Assembly: GCA_903895055.1 (NCBI GenBank)
Contig: CAITSL010000041.1
Span: forward strand, 1 to 37,721
Source: an uncultured bacterium
GTDB taxonomy: Bacteria; Patescibacteriota; Minisyncoccia; Phycocordibacterales; UBA9973
Length of the DNA stretch: 37,721 nt
Direction of reading: 5' to 3'
Shown piece after piece: positions 1 through 7,500 of this stretch. Position 1 is the first letter of the stretch. Each line of letters starts with the position of its first letter. Both the position numbers and the translations under genes were made by a program. Under the pieces are notes generated by a model. It made no database searches. It saw only the letters and a list, made by a program, of their open reading frames with translations, and was not told the DNA's origin.

Positions 1-850
1 AAATATTTGTTTTATTTAATTCTTTTATTTGAGACTCAACTGCCGTTTTTGTTTCAGTACTATTGGCACACTCATTTACTTTTTTCACATCAAAACTAAA
101 TTTTATAAGCATAATATCAAGATTGGCTGGATCTAAAATATAATTCTTGTCGGTTGCAAAAAGATAACTATTCCAATCCCAAAACTTGTCTCCATAATCT
201 TTGTAAATACAATATCCGGTATAAGCGAGATTGTCCGTGATGTTCCCTTTGGCCGGATAATGGGCAAAAATATAATTGGCATTTTTTTTCGCAACTAATT
301 TTTGAATATCCGGATAGGCTTTGCGGGAATAATCACAATCGTAACAGCCAACAAAAACGACAGTATTTTGGGAGCCAACATTTCTAGTTGGAAAGGTAGA
401 CAGATCAACATTTTTTAAAGTTACATTTTTCTCTGATTTTTCTGTGATGCCACAGGTACTGTCATCACCTGCGTTTACTGGACTTACTTTGTTATTACTG
501 CCACTTGGGTCAAAAGCGCAGAAACCACTTGAGTTTAGGCCGTTGCAGGATCCATAGACATAAAAGTTATATCCACCTCGCAAAACCCAAAATGTACTGC
601 CTACCATTAAAATAAAAAATATCCAAGAAAGGATTTCATAGTGTTTGTTGACCATGCGAGTGAGAAAGAGAGAGCGATTAATTAATTTCGATAAAATTTT
701 GCCTTTGATTTTCTCTTGAAAACCGGTATTACAAGGTCTGAAAGTGACCCGGCGGAAAATGCAATCAAAGGCCTCGCGAGCCAGCGCTCGGTGCGAAGCG
801 GAAAAAATCCCCATGATCCCAAATACAATTAAAGCGATAAGACAAGGCAT
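1..850 (-). CDS. Membrane-anchored thioredoxin-fold (DsbA-like) protein, partial
   Basis: Reading the minus strand from the ATG at 850 gives 283 residues that run off the window edge, so the C-terminus is missing. Residues 1-18 and about 73-91 are hydrophobic. After the second segment comes a Cys-containing stretch and then a thioredoxin-like beta strand leading into a CxxC motif (Cys-Tyr-Asp-Cys at 169-172) followed by a helix, as in DsbA/thioredoxin-fold proteins. By family knowledge such proteins oxidise or reduce disulfides outside the cytoplasm; the extra Cys at 102, 111, 133, 214 and 261 fit an oxidising compartment. The region between the two hydrophobic segments is basic (residues 25-70), so it probably lies inside the cell. 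The ATG is 4 nt after the stop of the cysteine desulfurase gene, so the two are probably cotranscribed. Substrate unknown. The fold call is fairly safe; oxidase versus reductase is not decidable. Confidence 0.7.
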   Translation of the reverse strand, partial: MPCLIALIVFGIMGIFSASHRALAREAFDCIFRRVTFRPCNTGFQEKIKGKILSKLINRSLFLTRMVNKHYEILSWIFFILMVGSTFWVLRGGYNFYVYGSCNGLNSSGFCAFDPSGSNNKVSPVNAGDDSTCGITEKSEKNVTLKNVDLSTFPTRNVGSQNTVVFVGCYDCDYSRKAYPDIQKLVAKKNANYIFAHYPAKGNITDNLAYTGYCIYKDYGDKFWDWNSYLFATDKNYILDPANLDIMLIKFSFDVKKVNECANSTETKTAVESQIKELNKTNI

Positions 851-854
851 AAAT

Positions 855-2057
855 TTAAATTATTTTTAAAATTTTAGTTAAACTTTTAATAAAGACTTCC
901 GCTTCATCCATCGTATTGTAAACATAAAGTGAAATTCGGAGAGAGTTATAAATCTTTTTGGCATGGAACCAAGAATGCACGCAATGCTGTCCTGAACGAA
1001 CCGCAATATTTCCCATCTCATCTAGCATAATTGCAAACTTATGCATATCGGTATTGGAAATGTAGAAGTCAATGATACCAGATCGTAACTTGGGGTCAAG
1101 TGGACCGATGATTTTTATCTGCGGAAATTTCTCAAGTTCTCGGGTTAGATACGAATTCAATTCTAGCTCGTGTTTGGCGATATCCCCAAAATCCAGTTTA
1201 TCTAAATATTTTATCGCCTCGCCCAGCCCGATAATTCCGGCATAATCTTGGAGCCCAGCTTCAAATTTTTCCGGCACGGGTAACATTTTATAATCTTCGT
1301 AAGTAGTATATTCAACTGTATCTCCTCCTACTATAAACGGAGAAAGATCTTCCAATAACTTCTGTTTCCCATAAAATACTCCTGTCCCAGTCGGTCCGAG
1401 CATTTTATGGCCCGAAAATACTAAAAAATCTACATCTAATTTTCTAACATCAATTTTTCGATGCGCGATGCTTTGCGCGACGTCCAACATAACCAAAGCG
1501 CCTGCTTGATGCGCAATTTTGATTATTTCTTCAGCTGGGTTAGTGACTCCGTCCAGATTGGAAGTGTGCACGATTGAGACAAATTTCGTGCCTTTGACTA
1601 ATTCAGCAAATTTATTTAAATTAAAAGTATTGTCGTCATTCGATGGAATTATTTTCAAAACTATGCCAATTTTTTCTTTGAGGCGTAGCCAAGGCACCAG
1701 ATTAGAATTGTGTTCTTTGTCGGTAATAAGCACGATATCGCCTTTTTCAAATGGAAAACTATTCGCCAATAAATTTATCCCTTCAGTGGTATTGCGGGTA
1801 AAAATTATTTCTTTTTCGGAATTTGCGTTGATAAATTTTGCTACATTTTTTCTCGCTTCCTCAACTTTTTTGGTAGCTTTTTGTCCGAGTTTATGAGGAC
1901 TCCTATTGGCGCAAGCCGGAAATTCATAATAATATTGATTCATCGCTTCCACCACAGAGTTTGGTTTTAAACTCATGCAAGCCGAATCAAAATAGATTGG
2001 CACTTTTTCGCTGTCGAGTATTTTAAAATCTTTTCTAATTTTTTTTGGATCAATCAT
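855..2057 (-). CDS. sufS: Cysteine desulfurase, SufS/CsdA-like (class V aminotransferase fold)
   Basis: A 400-residue PLP enzyme expected to convert L-cysteine to alanine and hand on persulfide sulfur for Fe-S clusters or tRNA thiolation. Visible signatures: the PLP-binding lysine in FSGHKMLGPTG (K218), the cofactor aspartate in LDVAQ (D192), the His of EHNSNLVPW (H116), and the active-site cysteine in RSGQHC (C359), which matches the group II (SufS/CsdA) RxGxHC signature. Full length for the family (about 400). No sufB/C/D/E/U gene lies in the window, so the acceptor is unknown. It sits between a small membrane protein (5 nt upstream) and the thioredoxin-fold gene (4 nt downstream) and probably shares their transcript. 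A related PLP lyase or isopenicillin-epimerase-like enzyme is possible, but the cysteine motif favours a desulfurase. Confidence 0.85.
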   Translation of the reverse strand: MIDPKKIRKDFKILDSEKVPIYFDSACMSLKPNSVVEAMNQYYYEFPACANRSPHKLGQKATKKVEEARKNVAKFINANSEKEIIFTRNTTEGINLLANSFPFEKGDIVLITDKEHNSNLVPWLRLKEKIGIVLKIIPSNDDNTFNLNKFAELVKGTKFVSIVHTSNLDGVTNPAEEIIKIAHQAGALVMLDVAQSIAHRKIDVRKLDVDFLVFSGHKMLGPTGTGVFYGKQKLLEDLSPFIVGGDTVEYTTYEDYKMLPVPEKFEAGLQDYAGIIGLGEAIKYLDKLDFGDIAKHELELNSYLTRELEKFPQIKIIGPLDPKLRSGIIDFYISNTDMHKFAIMLDEMGNIAVRSGQHCVHSWFHAKKIYNSLRISLYVYNTMDEAEVFIKSLTKILKII

Positions 2058-2062
2058 AAATA

Positions 2063-2509
2063 TTAATTTTTTTTATGAACTTCCTTTTCCAATTGTTCCA
2101 CTTTTTCTGTCATAGTTTCTAATTCTCCTTTAATGTCCGAAATAAATTCTTCTTCTCCTTTAATTTCTGTTTCCGTCTTTTGGCTCAATCGTTTTTCGCC
2201 GCGCAATCCGGAAAGAATCAATTCATTCCCGATGAAACTGGAAGTGAACGCTCCTGAAATAAATAAGATTACAATTCCGACAATAAAGGACAGTGGACCA
2301 TCCCACCAAGTACCCGAAAGAGAGTCCGTTGTAATATTTCCTTGAAAATAAAAAATAAGATTGTGAATAAAATCAGTCGTATGCCACACTCCCCGCCAAA
2401 AAATTACTATCCCGATACCAACAATCAAAGCATATAATTTTGGTCGGTGACTCAAATAAATTCTTATTTTTTCTTCAATTTTCTCAGAAAAATCTCTGAT
2501 CTTTTTCAT
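2063..2509 (-). CDS. Small membrane protein with C-terminal coiled coil, unknown
   Basis: A 148-residue protein I do not recognise. It has a basic N-terminus, a transmembrane segment at about 25-43, a short loop rich in Trp/Thr/Gly, a second transmembrane segment at about 74-96, and a charged Glu/Lys-rich C-terminal tail (about 105-148) with a heptad-like pattern typical of a coiled coil. Both termini are predicted cytoplasmic. The ATG lies 6 nt downstream of an extended -10 box, which supports the start. It begins its own transcript, followed after 5 nt by the cysteine desulfurase. No enzyme motif is visible. Confidence 0.7.
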   Translation of the reverse strand: MKKIRDFSEKIEEKIRIYLSHRPKLYALIVGIGIVIFWRGVWHTTDFIHNLIFYFQGNITTDSLSGTWWDGPLSFIVGIVILFISGAFTSSFIGNELILSGLRGEKRLSQKTETEIKGEEEFISDIKGELETMTEKVEQLEKEVHKKN

Positions 2510-2515
2510 TGAATC

Positions 2516-2521
2516 ATTTTA
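2516..2521 (-). promoter_or_regulatory. Extended -10 box for the small membrane protein gene
   Basis: Minus strand reads TGC-TAAAAT, with 6 nt to the ATG at 2509. This fits the TGn-TATAAT/6 nt/ATG pattern found before many genes here and predicts a leaderless mRNA. Confidence 0.5.
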
Positions 2522-2569
2522 GCACATTTCTCTTTTAAAATTGTTTGACATACATGAAATACTGTGTTG

Positions 2570-2656
2570 CGGAGAGAGAGGGATTCGAACCCTCGGTGCC
2601 ATTGCTGACACACAGACTTTCCAGGTCTGCCGATTAAACCGCTCTCGCATCTCTCC
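2570..2656 (-). tRNA. tRNA-Ser (GGA)
   Basis: A class II tRNA. The acceptor arm pairs GGAGAGA with TCTCTCC and has discriminator G. The anticodon stem CAGAC/GTCTG closes the loop CTGGAAA (anticodon GGA, reads UCC/UCU). There is a long variable arm and a canonical T arm GAGGG-TTCGAAT-CCCTC. CCA is not encoded. The 5' 23 nt are also the end of the LAGLIDADG reading frame on the same strand. Confidence 0.95.
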
Positions 2657-3311
2657 ATTCTTTATAAACAGAACTAATTCTATTATTTGAAGTACCAAAA
2701 ACTTTCAAATATTTTTCTACTAAATCTGCCTGATATAAATAAATATCTTTCCCCCGCTTAGTAATATGAGGCATAATTCCAAATTCCGCAAGGGTGTCAG
2801 CCACTTGAAAAATTAATTTCGGGGAATAGCTTGTAAAAGTAAGATATATATTCTTGTACATCCTACCATTAATTCTATGAATATGTACACCGATACAACC
2901 ATCAGTATCAATCAGCCCCCGAACGCAATTTTTTCGATATTCCGGTTTGTTTAAAATCCATTTTGGAATACTTAGCCCATTTTTTAATTTATTCCCCCGT
3001 GGTAAACCATTTACCACAAGAAAATCAACGACAGAAGTACTAGCCAGTGAAACTACCAGAGTATTTTTTTCTTTTCGTTTTCTGATAACTGGCTCTATCC
3101 CAAAAAGTTCTTTGCATAATGAATTTATATATTTTGAATAGTCAGCATCCTTAATAGAATTTAGAGTTATATTTGCTTGCCAGGGATTATTGATTCCCCC
3201 ATCACCCATCATAATTCCAAAAAATTCTGCCAGATCTTCGGAGTATTTAGGTAAAATTATTTTTTTACGATGACTATTTTCGGGGTGTTTAAGGGTTTTG
3301 ATATCAGCCAT
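2634..3311 (-). CDS. Free-standing LAGLIDADG homing-endonuclease-like protein
   Basis: A 225-residue protein with two LAGLIDADG helices: LAEFFGIMMGDGG (27-39, acidic D37) and CVRGLIDTDGCIG (129-141, acidic D137). This is the size and two-motif layout of a monomeric LAGLIDADG endonuclease or a derived DNA-binding protein. It is not inside an intron or intein visible here. The ATG is 6 nt downstream of an extended -10 box. The last eight codons and the stop lie inside tRNA-Ser(GGA): the UAA is formed by the tRNA D loop. Both motif acidic residues are present, so cleavage activity is possible, but many free-standing members have become regulators (compare the WhiA/DUF-type LAGLIDADG proteins). 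Target unknown; the adjacent tRNA is the obvious candidate. Confidence 0.85.
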   Translation of the reverse strand: MADIKTLKHPENSHRKKIILPKYSEDLAEFFGIMMGDGGINNPWQANITLNSIKDADYSKYINSLCKELFGIEPVIRKRKEKNTLVVSLASTSVVDFLVVNGLPRGNKLKNGLSIPKWILNKPEYRKNCVRGLIDTDGCIGVHIHRINGRMYKNIYLTFTSYSPKLIFQVADTLAEFGIMPHITKRGKDIYLYQADLVEKYLKVFGTSNNRISSVYKEWRDARAV

Positions 3312-3474
3312 AGTTTAATTATACCACCGTTCTAGTACAAAACAAATTTTTTTACTAGACCACGATGCGACGTCTCCATCTCTTCAATCTACCTTATTTT
3401 GGGAAAAAAGAAAGCAAAATAAAAGGCGTACTCTTAAGGTACACCTTCGAGGGATTTAGTCCTCGTTAATTTGT
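3312..3474. other. Short intergenic stretch with small hairpins
   Basis: About 160 nt between the zinc-ribbon gene and the LAGLIDADG gene. It contains GAGG-8 nt-CCTC (3450-3465) and AAGGT-AC-ACCTT (3436-3447). Neither is followed by a clear U tract. A leaky terminator for the zinc-ribbon gene is possible. Confidence 0.3.
3318..3323 (-). promoter_or_regulatory. Extended -10 box for the LAGLIDADG gene (and tRNA-Ser)
   Basis: TGG-TATAAT on the minus strand with 6 nt to the ATG at 3311. It is a perfect extended -10. It may also drive tRNA-Ser(GGA), which overlaps the end of the gene, because no closer promoter is evident. Confidence 0.65.
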
Positions 3475-3648
3475 TTATTCTTCTTTTACAACTTCCGGTG
3501 TTAAAGAATTTGAATCCTTTTTTTGAACCGGTTCAATTGGTTCGAAGGTTTCCTTCGGATTGCCGGTCCCGCATTCTGAACAAATTCCAAACCAGTTTGG
3601 GGCATACCAAGAATGACCACACTTATAGCATTTAAGAAATTGTCCCAT
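3475..3648 (-). CDS. Zinc-ribbon mini-protein (57 aa)
   Basis: A short gene with a strong Shine-Dalgarno (AAGGAGA) about 6 nt before the ATG at 3648. The 57-residue product has CxxC at 7-10 and CxxC at 23-26 around a GHSWYAPNWFG stretch, a classic zinc ribbon of the rubredoxin/rubrerythrin-like kind, followed by a Pro/Glu/Lys-rich, probably disordered tail. By analogy it binds Zn (or Fe) and may bind nucleic acid or protein, but the function is unknown. It is one of the few genes here with a good Shine-Dalgarno and a leader, unlike the leaderless pattern of its neighbours. Confidence 0.75.
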   Translation of the reverse strand: MGQFLKCYKCGHSWYAPNWFGICSECGTGNPKETFEPIEPVQKKDSNSLTPEVVKEE

Positions 3649-3725
3649 GATAGTCTCCTTTCCTTTTTAAAAAGTGAAAAAACAACATTTTTCTACATAA
3701 TAACAAACTTCTTGAAAAAGTAAAG

Positions 3726-4253
3726 TTATTTCGCAAGAACAGTTCTTGCGAGTTTTTTGGGAACAAAAACCTTTTCGGTGGCAAGCCATTTATTCAAAAT
3801 TGGACTCAGGGTTACAGCAAAACCGATATTGCCCGCTAGATGTAACGCAGTGAAAGGAATCTGCAAGGCAAATGCAGTAGACATTGTTTCTCCAAACATG
3901 GGAGCAAATAAAACTCCGGTAATTAAGTCATAAAAAATAGTTGCGCAGACAGCGAATACTACAAAATTTAAAACCTTTGATTTATATTTTAAAAAATACA
4001 AAGCTGAAACTGCTCCGATAAGCCCATAGGTAATACCAGCAATCCAAGTCCAAGAGCCAAAATGAGTTATAGTGTCAAAAAGGAAAATACTAAGGAAACC
4101 AAATAAAAAGCCTGCCATGGCGCCATATTTGCGTCCTAGGGGCATAATAGAGGCCATGATAGGTTCAACATTTGGCGCCCGAAGCGGAATGAGCCGAAAC
4201 AAAAGACAACCAACAAAAACAATTAAAATTTTGAAATTGAATCTAGCTTTCAT
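3726..4253 (-). CDS. Polytopic membrane protein, ECF transporter S-component-like
   Basis: A 175-residue integral membrane protein with five to six hydrophobic helices. The stretch NVEPIMASIMPLGRKYGAMAGFL, with further Gly-rich helices, resembles substrate-binding S components of energy-coupling-factor vitamin transporters: similar length (about 170-200), an acidic residue in the first loop, and small-residue helix-packing motifs. If right, it would capture a vitamin or other micronutrient and need a T subunit and ATPases encoded elsewhere. No riboswitch that would name the substrate is visible. The -10 box upstream overlaps the stop codon of the CrtC-like gene. The short spacing on both sides suggests partial cotranscription with its neighbours. 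Confidence 0.6.
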   Translation of the reverse strand: MKARFNFKILIVFVGCLLFRLIPLRAPNVEPIMASIMPLGRKYGAMAGFLFGFLSIFLFDTITHFGSWTWIAGITYGLIGAVSALYFLKYKSKVLNFVVFAVCATIFYDLITGVLFAPMFGETMSTAFALQIPFTALHLAGNIGFAVTLSPILNKWLATEKVFVPKKLARTVLAK

Positions 4254-4263
4254 TTGAGTTTCA

Positions 4264-4269
4264 ATTATA
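4264..4269 (-). promoter_or_regulatory. Extended -10 box for the ECF-like gene
   Basis: TGT-TATAAT on the minus strand, 10 nt from the ATG at 4253. The upstream gene's UAA stop lies within the TATAAT. Confidence 0.5.
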
Positions 4270-5332
4270 ACAAATTCTTTACTCTTTTAAAAACTTCCTT
4301 TTCGGTTTCTTTGCCGATTAGAGCAAGATAGTTGTAATCGGACGGATAGCCGACTAGCTCCATAAAACCGTTTCCTTTTATTTTTTTCTTATTTATTTTT
4401 ACCACAACTTTTATCGGACCTTCCCAATAATTTATCTGTCCAAAAATCATCTCTTGGTCTTTTATAAAGGAAGAAGTTTTTATTTCCATCTTCGCTTCCG
4501 GGATTAGAATTTCCCAAGCAAGCGGATATTTTGCTTTGGTCTTTTTACTTTTCCAAAATTTCCCTGCAGGTACAAGTTTCGCTTTTTTGTATTGCTTTTG
4601 ACACCCCTTTCTGTCGATGGTATTTATCAAAATATCCACCCCAGTACCAGTGTCATATTCCACGCACATTATTTCAGTTCCATTTTCTAAATTAAAAGAA
4701 AACCAAGTCCACTTGTCTTTCTTGTAAGTCGTATTCGCCCATTGGTGATCCATCCAAGCCTTACCCTTTACGGCAACTTCTTTCCCTTCAATATTTATTT
4801 TTCCTTTCACCGAGAGATCGGTCAAAGAATAATAGTAGCTCCCGTCTTTCGGTGTACCGACATACCCATGACCACCTTCGAGTAATGGGCTTTTTCTTGA
4901 TTCAAGGTAAAGATCCAAGTGTTTCGTTTTGATATTAAAATTATTTGGGCTCGTTTCAATAATTCCAGAATCTAAATTCTCGCCTAAAATATTAAAATTT
5001 TTGTAATTAATAAATAAAAGATCTTTTTTGAAAGTATCTTTCGAGATGAGTGAAAAATTTTGGATTTCCTTGTAAATTTTTTTGCGGGAAATATCGGAAA
5101 TGACCGAATGAGCAAAGTGGATAAATTTTCCGTTCTTCAAACGCTCTTCCACCCGACTCGGCAAAAGATGCGGAATGTTTACTTTTTCGAGATCAACTTT
5201 GAAAAAACAATCCATGAAACTATATTTCCGGCCTTGCGCATCGTGTAAAAAACCGTTGAAATACCACCATTCAATAACAAAATCATGTGACCCGTTGTCT
5301 TTGGGTAAAATTATTTTTTTTGTTTTATTCAT
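4265..5332 (-). CDS. CrtC/AttH-like lipocalin-domain protein
   Basis: I chose the ATG at 5332 (355 residues). The frame is open further upstream from a TTG inside ligA, but the conserved part starts just after this ATG. Signatures are HDFVIEWWYFNGFL near the N-terminus and AWMDHQWA in the middle, both hallmarks of the CrtC/AttH family (hydroxyneurosporene synthase or lipocalin-like hydratase fold: two lipocalin-type beta barrels). Family members act on hydrophobic substrates (carotenoid 1,2-hydratase) or are secreted. Here there is no signal peptide and no carotenoid gene nearby, so the substrate is unknown. It follows ligA by 28 nt and may be on the same transcript. Family call confident, function not. 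Confidence 0.7.
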   Translation of the reverse strand: MNKTKKIILPKDNGSHDFVIEWWYFNGFLHDAQGRKYSFMDCFFKVDLEKVNIPHLLPSRVEERLKNGKFIHFAHSVISDISRKKIYKEIQNFSLISKDTFKKDLLFINYKNFNILGENLDSGIIETSPNNFNIKTKHLDLYLESRKSPLLEGGHGYVGTPKDGSYYYSLTDLSVKGKINIEGKEVAVKGKAWMDHQWANTTYKKDKWTWFSFNLENGTEIMCVEYDTGTGVDILINTIDRKGCQKQYKKAKLVPAGKFWKSKKTKAKYPLAWEILIPEAKMEIKTSSFIKDQEMIFGQINYWEGPIKVVVKINKKKIKGNGFMELVGYPSDYNYLALIGKETEKEVFKRVKNLL

Positions 5333-5360
5333 AAGAAATATCGTGACTTTAATTCGTAAT

Positions 5361-7490
5361 CTATTTGGCAAACATTTTTAAAAATTCTTTCTCGTCTAAA
5401 ATTTTCACTCCCAATTTCTGCGCGTCAGTCAATTTGGACCCAGCCTCGGTGCCGGCCACGACATAAGAAGTATTTTTTGAAACCGAGCCAGAAACTTTGC
5501 CACCGAGATTGATTATTTTCTCTTTTACCAATTCCCGCGACATAGTGGCAAGCGTACCGGTTAGAACAAAGACTAAACCCGTAAATTTCCCTTCTTTTTT
5601 ATTTTCCACTTTTTCTATTTTCACACCGTTTTCTCTCAGTTTTTGGATAAATTCAAGATTTTTTTTATCGGCAAAATATTCATGCAAACTTTTGGAAACC
5701 GCCGGCCCAATATTTTCGATACTACTTATTTCAGCAAGGGTAGTCCTTGCTGAAATCATCAATTTCTCCAAGGTGCCAAAATTATTCGCCAAATCTCGCG
5801 CTGTCTCCTCCCCTACGTGCAGTATTCCAAGCGCCCATAAAAATCTTGAAAGTGGAATCTTTTTTTTCATTTCTATTTCTTTGATAATATTTAGCGCCGA
5901 CTTTTCGCCAAAGCGCTCAAGCGGAGCGATATCTTCTTTTTCCAAAGTAAAAATATCCGCCGCGTCGGTGATCAGGGCTTCATCTTTGAACCGACGTAAA
6001 ATTTTCGGCCCCAGTTCGTAAATTTCAAAAACCGAAACAAAATGTTCCAAAAATCTTTCGTTCTTGGCAGGGCATTTCGGGTTGGTGCAATAGTAGGCTA
6101 CGGAAAACTCGGGGGCGTGGGAAGTCCCGAGAGAAACGGTCTGGCCGGGGTGTGGGGCCCCGGAGAACCGAGGACCTTTCGAGCGGGAGCTTCCCGCGCC
6201 CCCGGCTTCCCTTTTTTCTACTCTTCCTCCGCAAGCCGGGCATTTGTCCGGAATTTTGAATTTTTTCTCTTTGCCCGTGCGCATTTTATCCAAAACCTCA
6301 ATCACCTTCGGAATCACATCTCCCGCTTTTTCGATTACCACCGTGTCCCCAATTTTTACCCCAAGCCGTTCTATCTGGTCAAAATTGTGCAGGGTCGCTT
6401 TGGAGATCAAAGAGCCTGCCACGGAAGTCGGAAAAAATATCGCGAGCGGGGTTAAGACTCCCGTACGCCCAACATTTATTCTGATATCTTTTATGATCGT
6501 GGTCGCCCGTTCCGCTGGATATTTATAAGCAATTACCCCCCGTGGATCTTTGCCTACCACTCCTAAATTTTCAAAAATATTCGTATCATCAATGTTCAGA
6601 ACCACTCCATCTATGCCAAAAGACAAACTGTCTCTGATTTGGGAAACTGTTTCGATAAAATTCGGCGCTTCTTTTAGGTGAACTATTCTCTTGGAATGTT
6701 CCTCAACCATAAAACCGAGATTGGCGAGTAATTCATGTTTTTGAGAATGCTTTTCCAAATAAGAGGCTAAACCTCTTTCAAGAGGTTTAGCCTCTTTGAG
6801 TTGTGCAATTTCATAAGCAAAAAAATCCAAGTGACGTTCTTTTACGATTTTGGAATCAAGTTGGCGAAGTGAACCGGCGGCGGCGTTCCGAGAATTCGCA
6901 AAAATCGGTTTTCCTTCAATTTCATTCTGTTTATTTAATTTTTTGAGCACCGGTTTTTTCATGATTGCTTCGCCTCGAACTTCAATTTTTTCTGGAAATG
7001 GAGATTTCAACACAAGCGGAATACTCCCAATCATCTTTAAATTCTCGGTTATGTCTTCACCCACTTCTCCGTCTCCCCTGGTGACTCCCCGCACAAATTT
7101 GCCATTTTCATAAATCAGCGAGATGGCCAGTCCATCTAATTTTAATTCACAAAAATATTCTAGCTCTGGGTTTGAAGAGAGCAATTTTAAATTTCGTTTT
7201 TCCCAAGCAAAAAGTTCTGCCTCGGAAAACACATTGCCGATCGAAAACATCGACACTTCGTGACGCACTTTTTTAAATTTATCGAGTGGCCTACCCGCTA
7301 CTCTATTTTCCCTGGAATTGAGATCAACGAATTCGGGATATTTTTCCAAAAGAGATTTGAGTTCCCTGTTGAGAGAATCATAGACATCATCCGTAACGCC
7401 AGCCACGTTTTCTATATGATAAGCGCTACGAAGTCGCGCGATTTCAATTCGCAATTTATTTATTCTTTTTTTAGCCTCTATTTTATCCAT
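5361..7490 (-). CDS. ligA: NAD+-dependent DNA ligase LigA with in-frame palindromic insertions
   Basis: Seals nicks in duplex DNA during replication and repair. Domains in order: Ia/adenylation with the nucleotidyl lysine in ELKLDG (K117) and the later GIDGVV and AYKYPA motifs; an OB domain (about 325-400); a zinc finger with Cys 417, 420, 468 and 473; helix-hairpin-helix repeats (about 490-600); and a BRCT domain (about 632-709). At 709 residues it is longer than the usual 670 or so. The extra length sits at three palindromic DNA segments read in frame: residues about 232-243, 430-460 (inside the zinc finger, between the second and third Cys) and 579-588. It begins 10 nt after the stop of the last pilin-like gene, with no promoter of its own visible, so it is probably read through from the pilus operon. 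All catalytic residues are present, so it should be functional. Confidence 0.97.
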   Translation of the reverse strand: MDKIEAKKRINKLRIEIARLRSAYHIENVAGVTDDVYDSLNRELKSLLEKYPEFVDLNSRENRVAGRPLDKFKKVRHEVSMFSIGNVFSEAELFAWEKRNLKLLSSNPELEYFCELKLDGLAISLIYENGKFVRGVTRGDGEVGEDITENLKMIGSIPLVLKSPFPEKIEVRGEAIMKKPVLKKLNKQNEIEGKPIFANSRNAAAGSLRQLDSKIVKERHLDFFAYEIAQLKEAKPLERGLASYLEKHSQKHELLANLGFMVEEHSKRIVHLKEAPNFIETVSQIRDSLSFGIDGVVLNIDDTNIFENLGVVGKDPRGVIAYKYPAERATTIIKDIRINVGRTGVLTPLAIFFPTSVAGSLISKATLHNFDQIERLGVKIGDTVVIEKAGDVIPKVIEVLDKMRTGKEKKFKIPDKCPACGGRVEKREAGGAGSSRSKGPRFSGAPHPGQTVSLGTSHAPEFSVAYYCTNPKCPAKNERFLEHFVSVFEIYELGPKILRRFKDEALITDAADIFTLEKEDIAPLERFGEKSALNIIKEIEMKKKIPLSRFLWALGILHVGEETARDLANNFGTLEKLMISARTTLAEISSIENIGPAVSKSLHEYFADKKNLEFIQKLRENGVKIEKVENKKEGKFTGLVFVLTGTLATMSRELVKEKIINLGGKVSGSVSKNTSYVVAGTEAGSKLTDAQKLGVKILDEKEFLKMFAK
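5728..5756. repeat. Perfect palindrome inside ligA (12-bp arms, 5-nt loop)
   Basis: Arms ATTTCAGCAAGG and CCTTGCTGAAAT around GTAGT. Read in frame it encodes about residues 579-588 (ISARTTLAEI) in the helix-hairpin-helix region. Confidence 0.85.
6110..6204. repeat. 95-bp GC-rich nested palindrome inside the ligA zinc finger
   Basis: The outer 15-bp arms (6110-6124 and 6190-6204) match at 14 of 15 positions. An inner perfect pair CCGGGG/CCCCGG lies at 6135-6140 and 6148-6153. The segment is far more GC-rich than its surroundings. It encodes about residues 430-460, low in complexity (Gly, Ser, Pro), between zinc ligands C420 and C468. Confidence 0.85.
6761..6796. repeat. Perfect 17-bp-arm palindrome inside ligA
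   Basis: AAGAGGCTAAACCTCTT, a TC spacer, then its exact reverse complement: 36 bp, a multiple of three. It encodes about residues 232-243 in the adenylation domain. Confidence 0.9.
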
Positions 7491-7500
7491 GCCAAATAAT

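Noticed and set aside
3649..3725. Riboswitch in the leader of the zinc-ribbon gene
   Set aside because: The leader is only about 45 nt, and I see no known aptamer core; only a Shine-Dalgarno is evident.
6025..6455. Arg/Gly/Pro-rich frames on both strands inside ligA
   Set aside because: They arise from the GC-rich palindrome, where stop codons are rare; ligA is clearly the coding frame.
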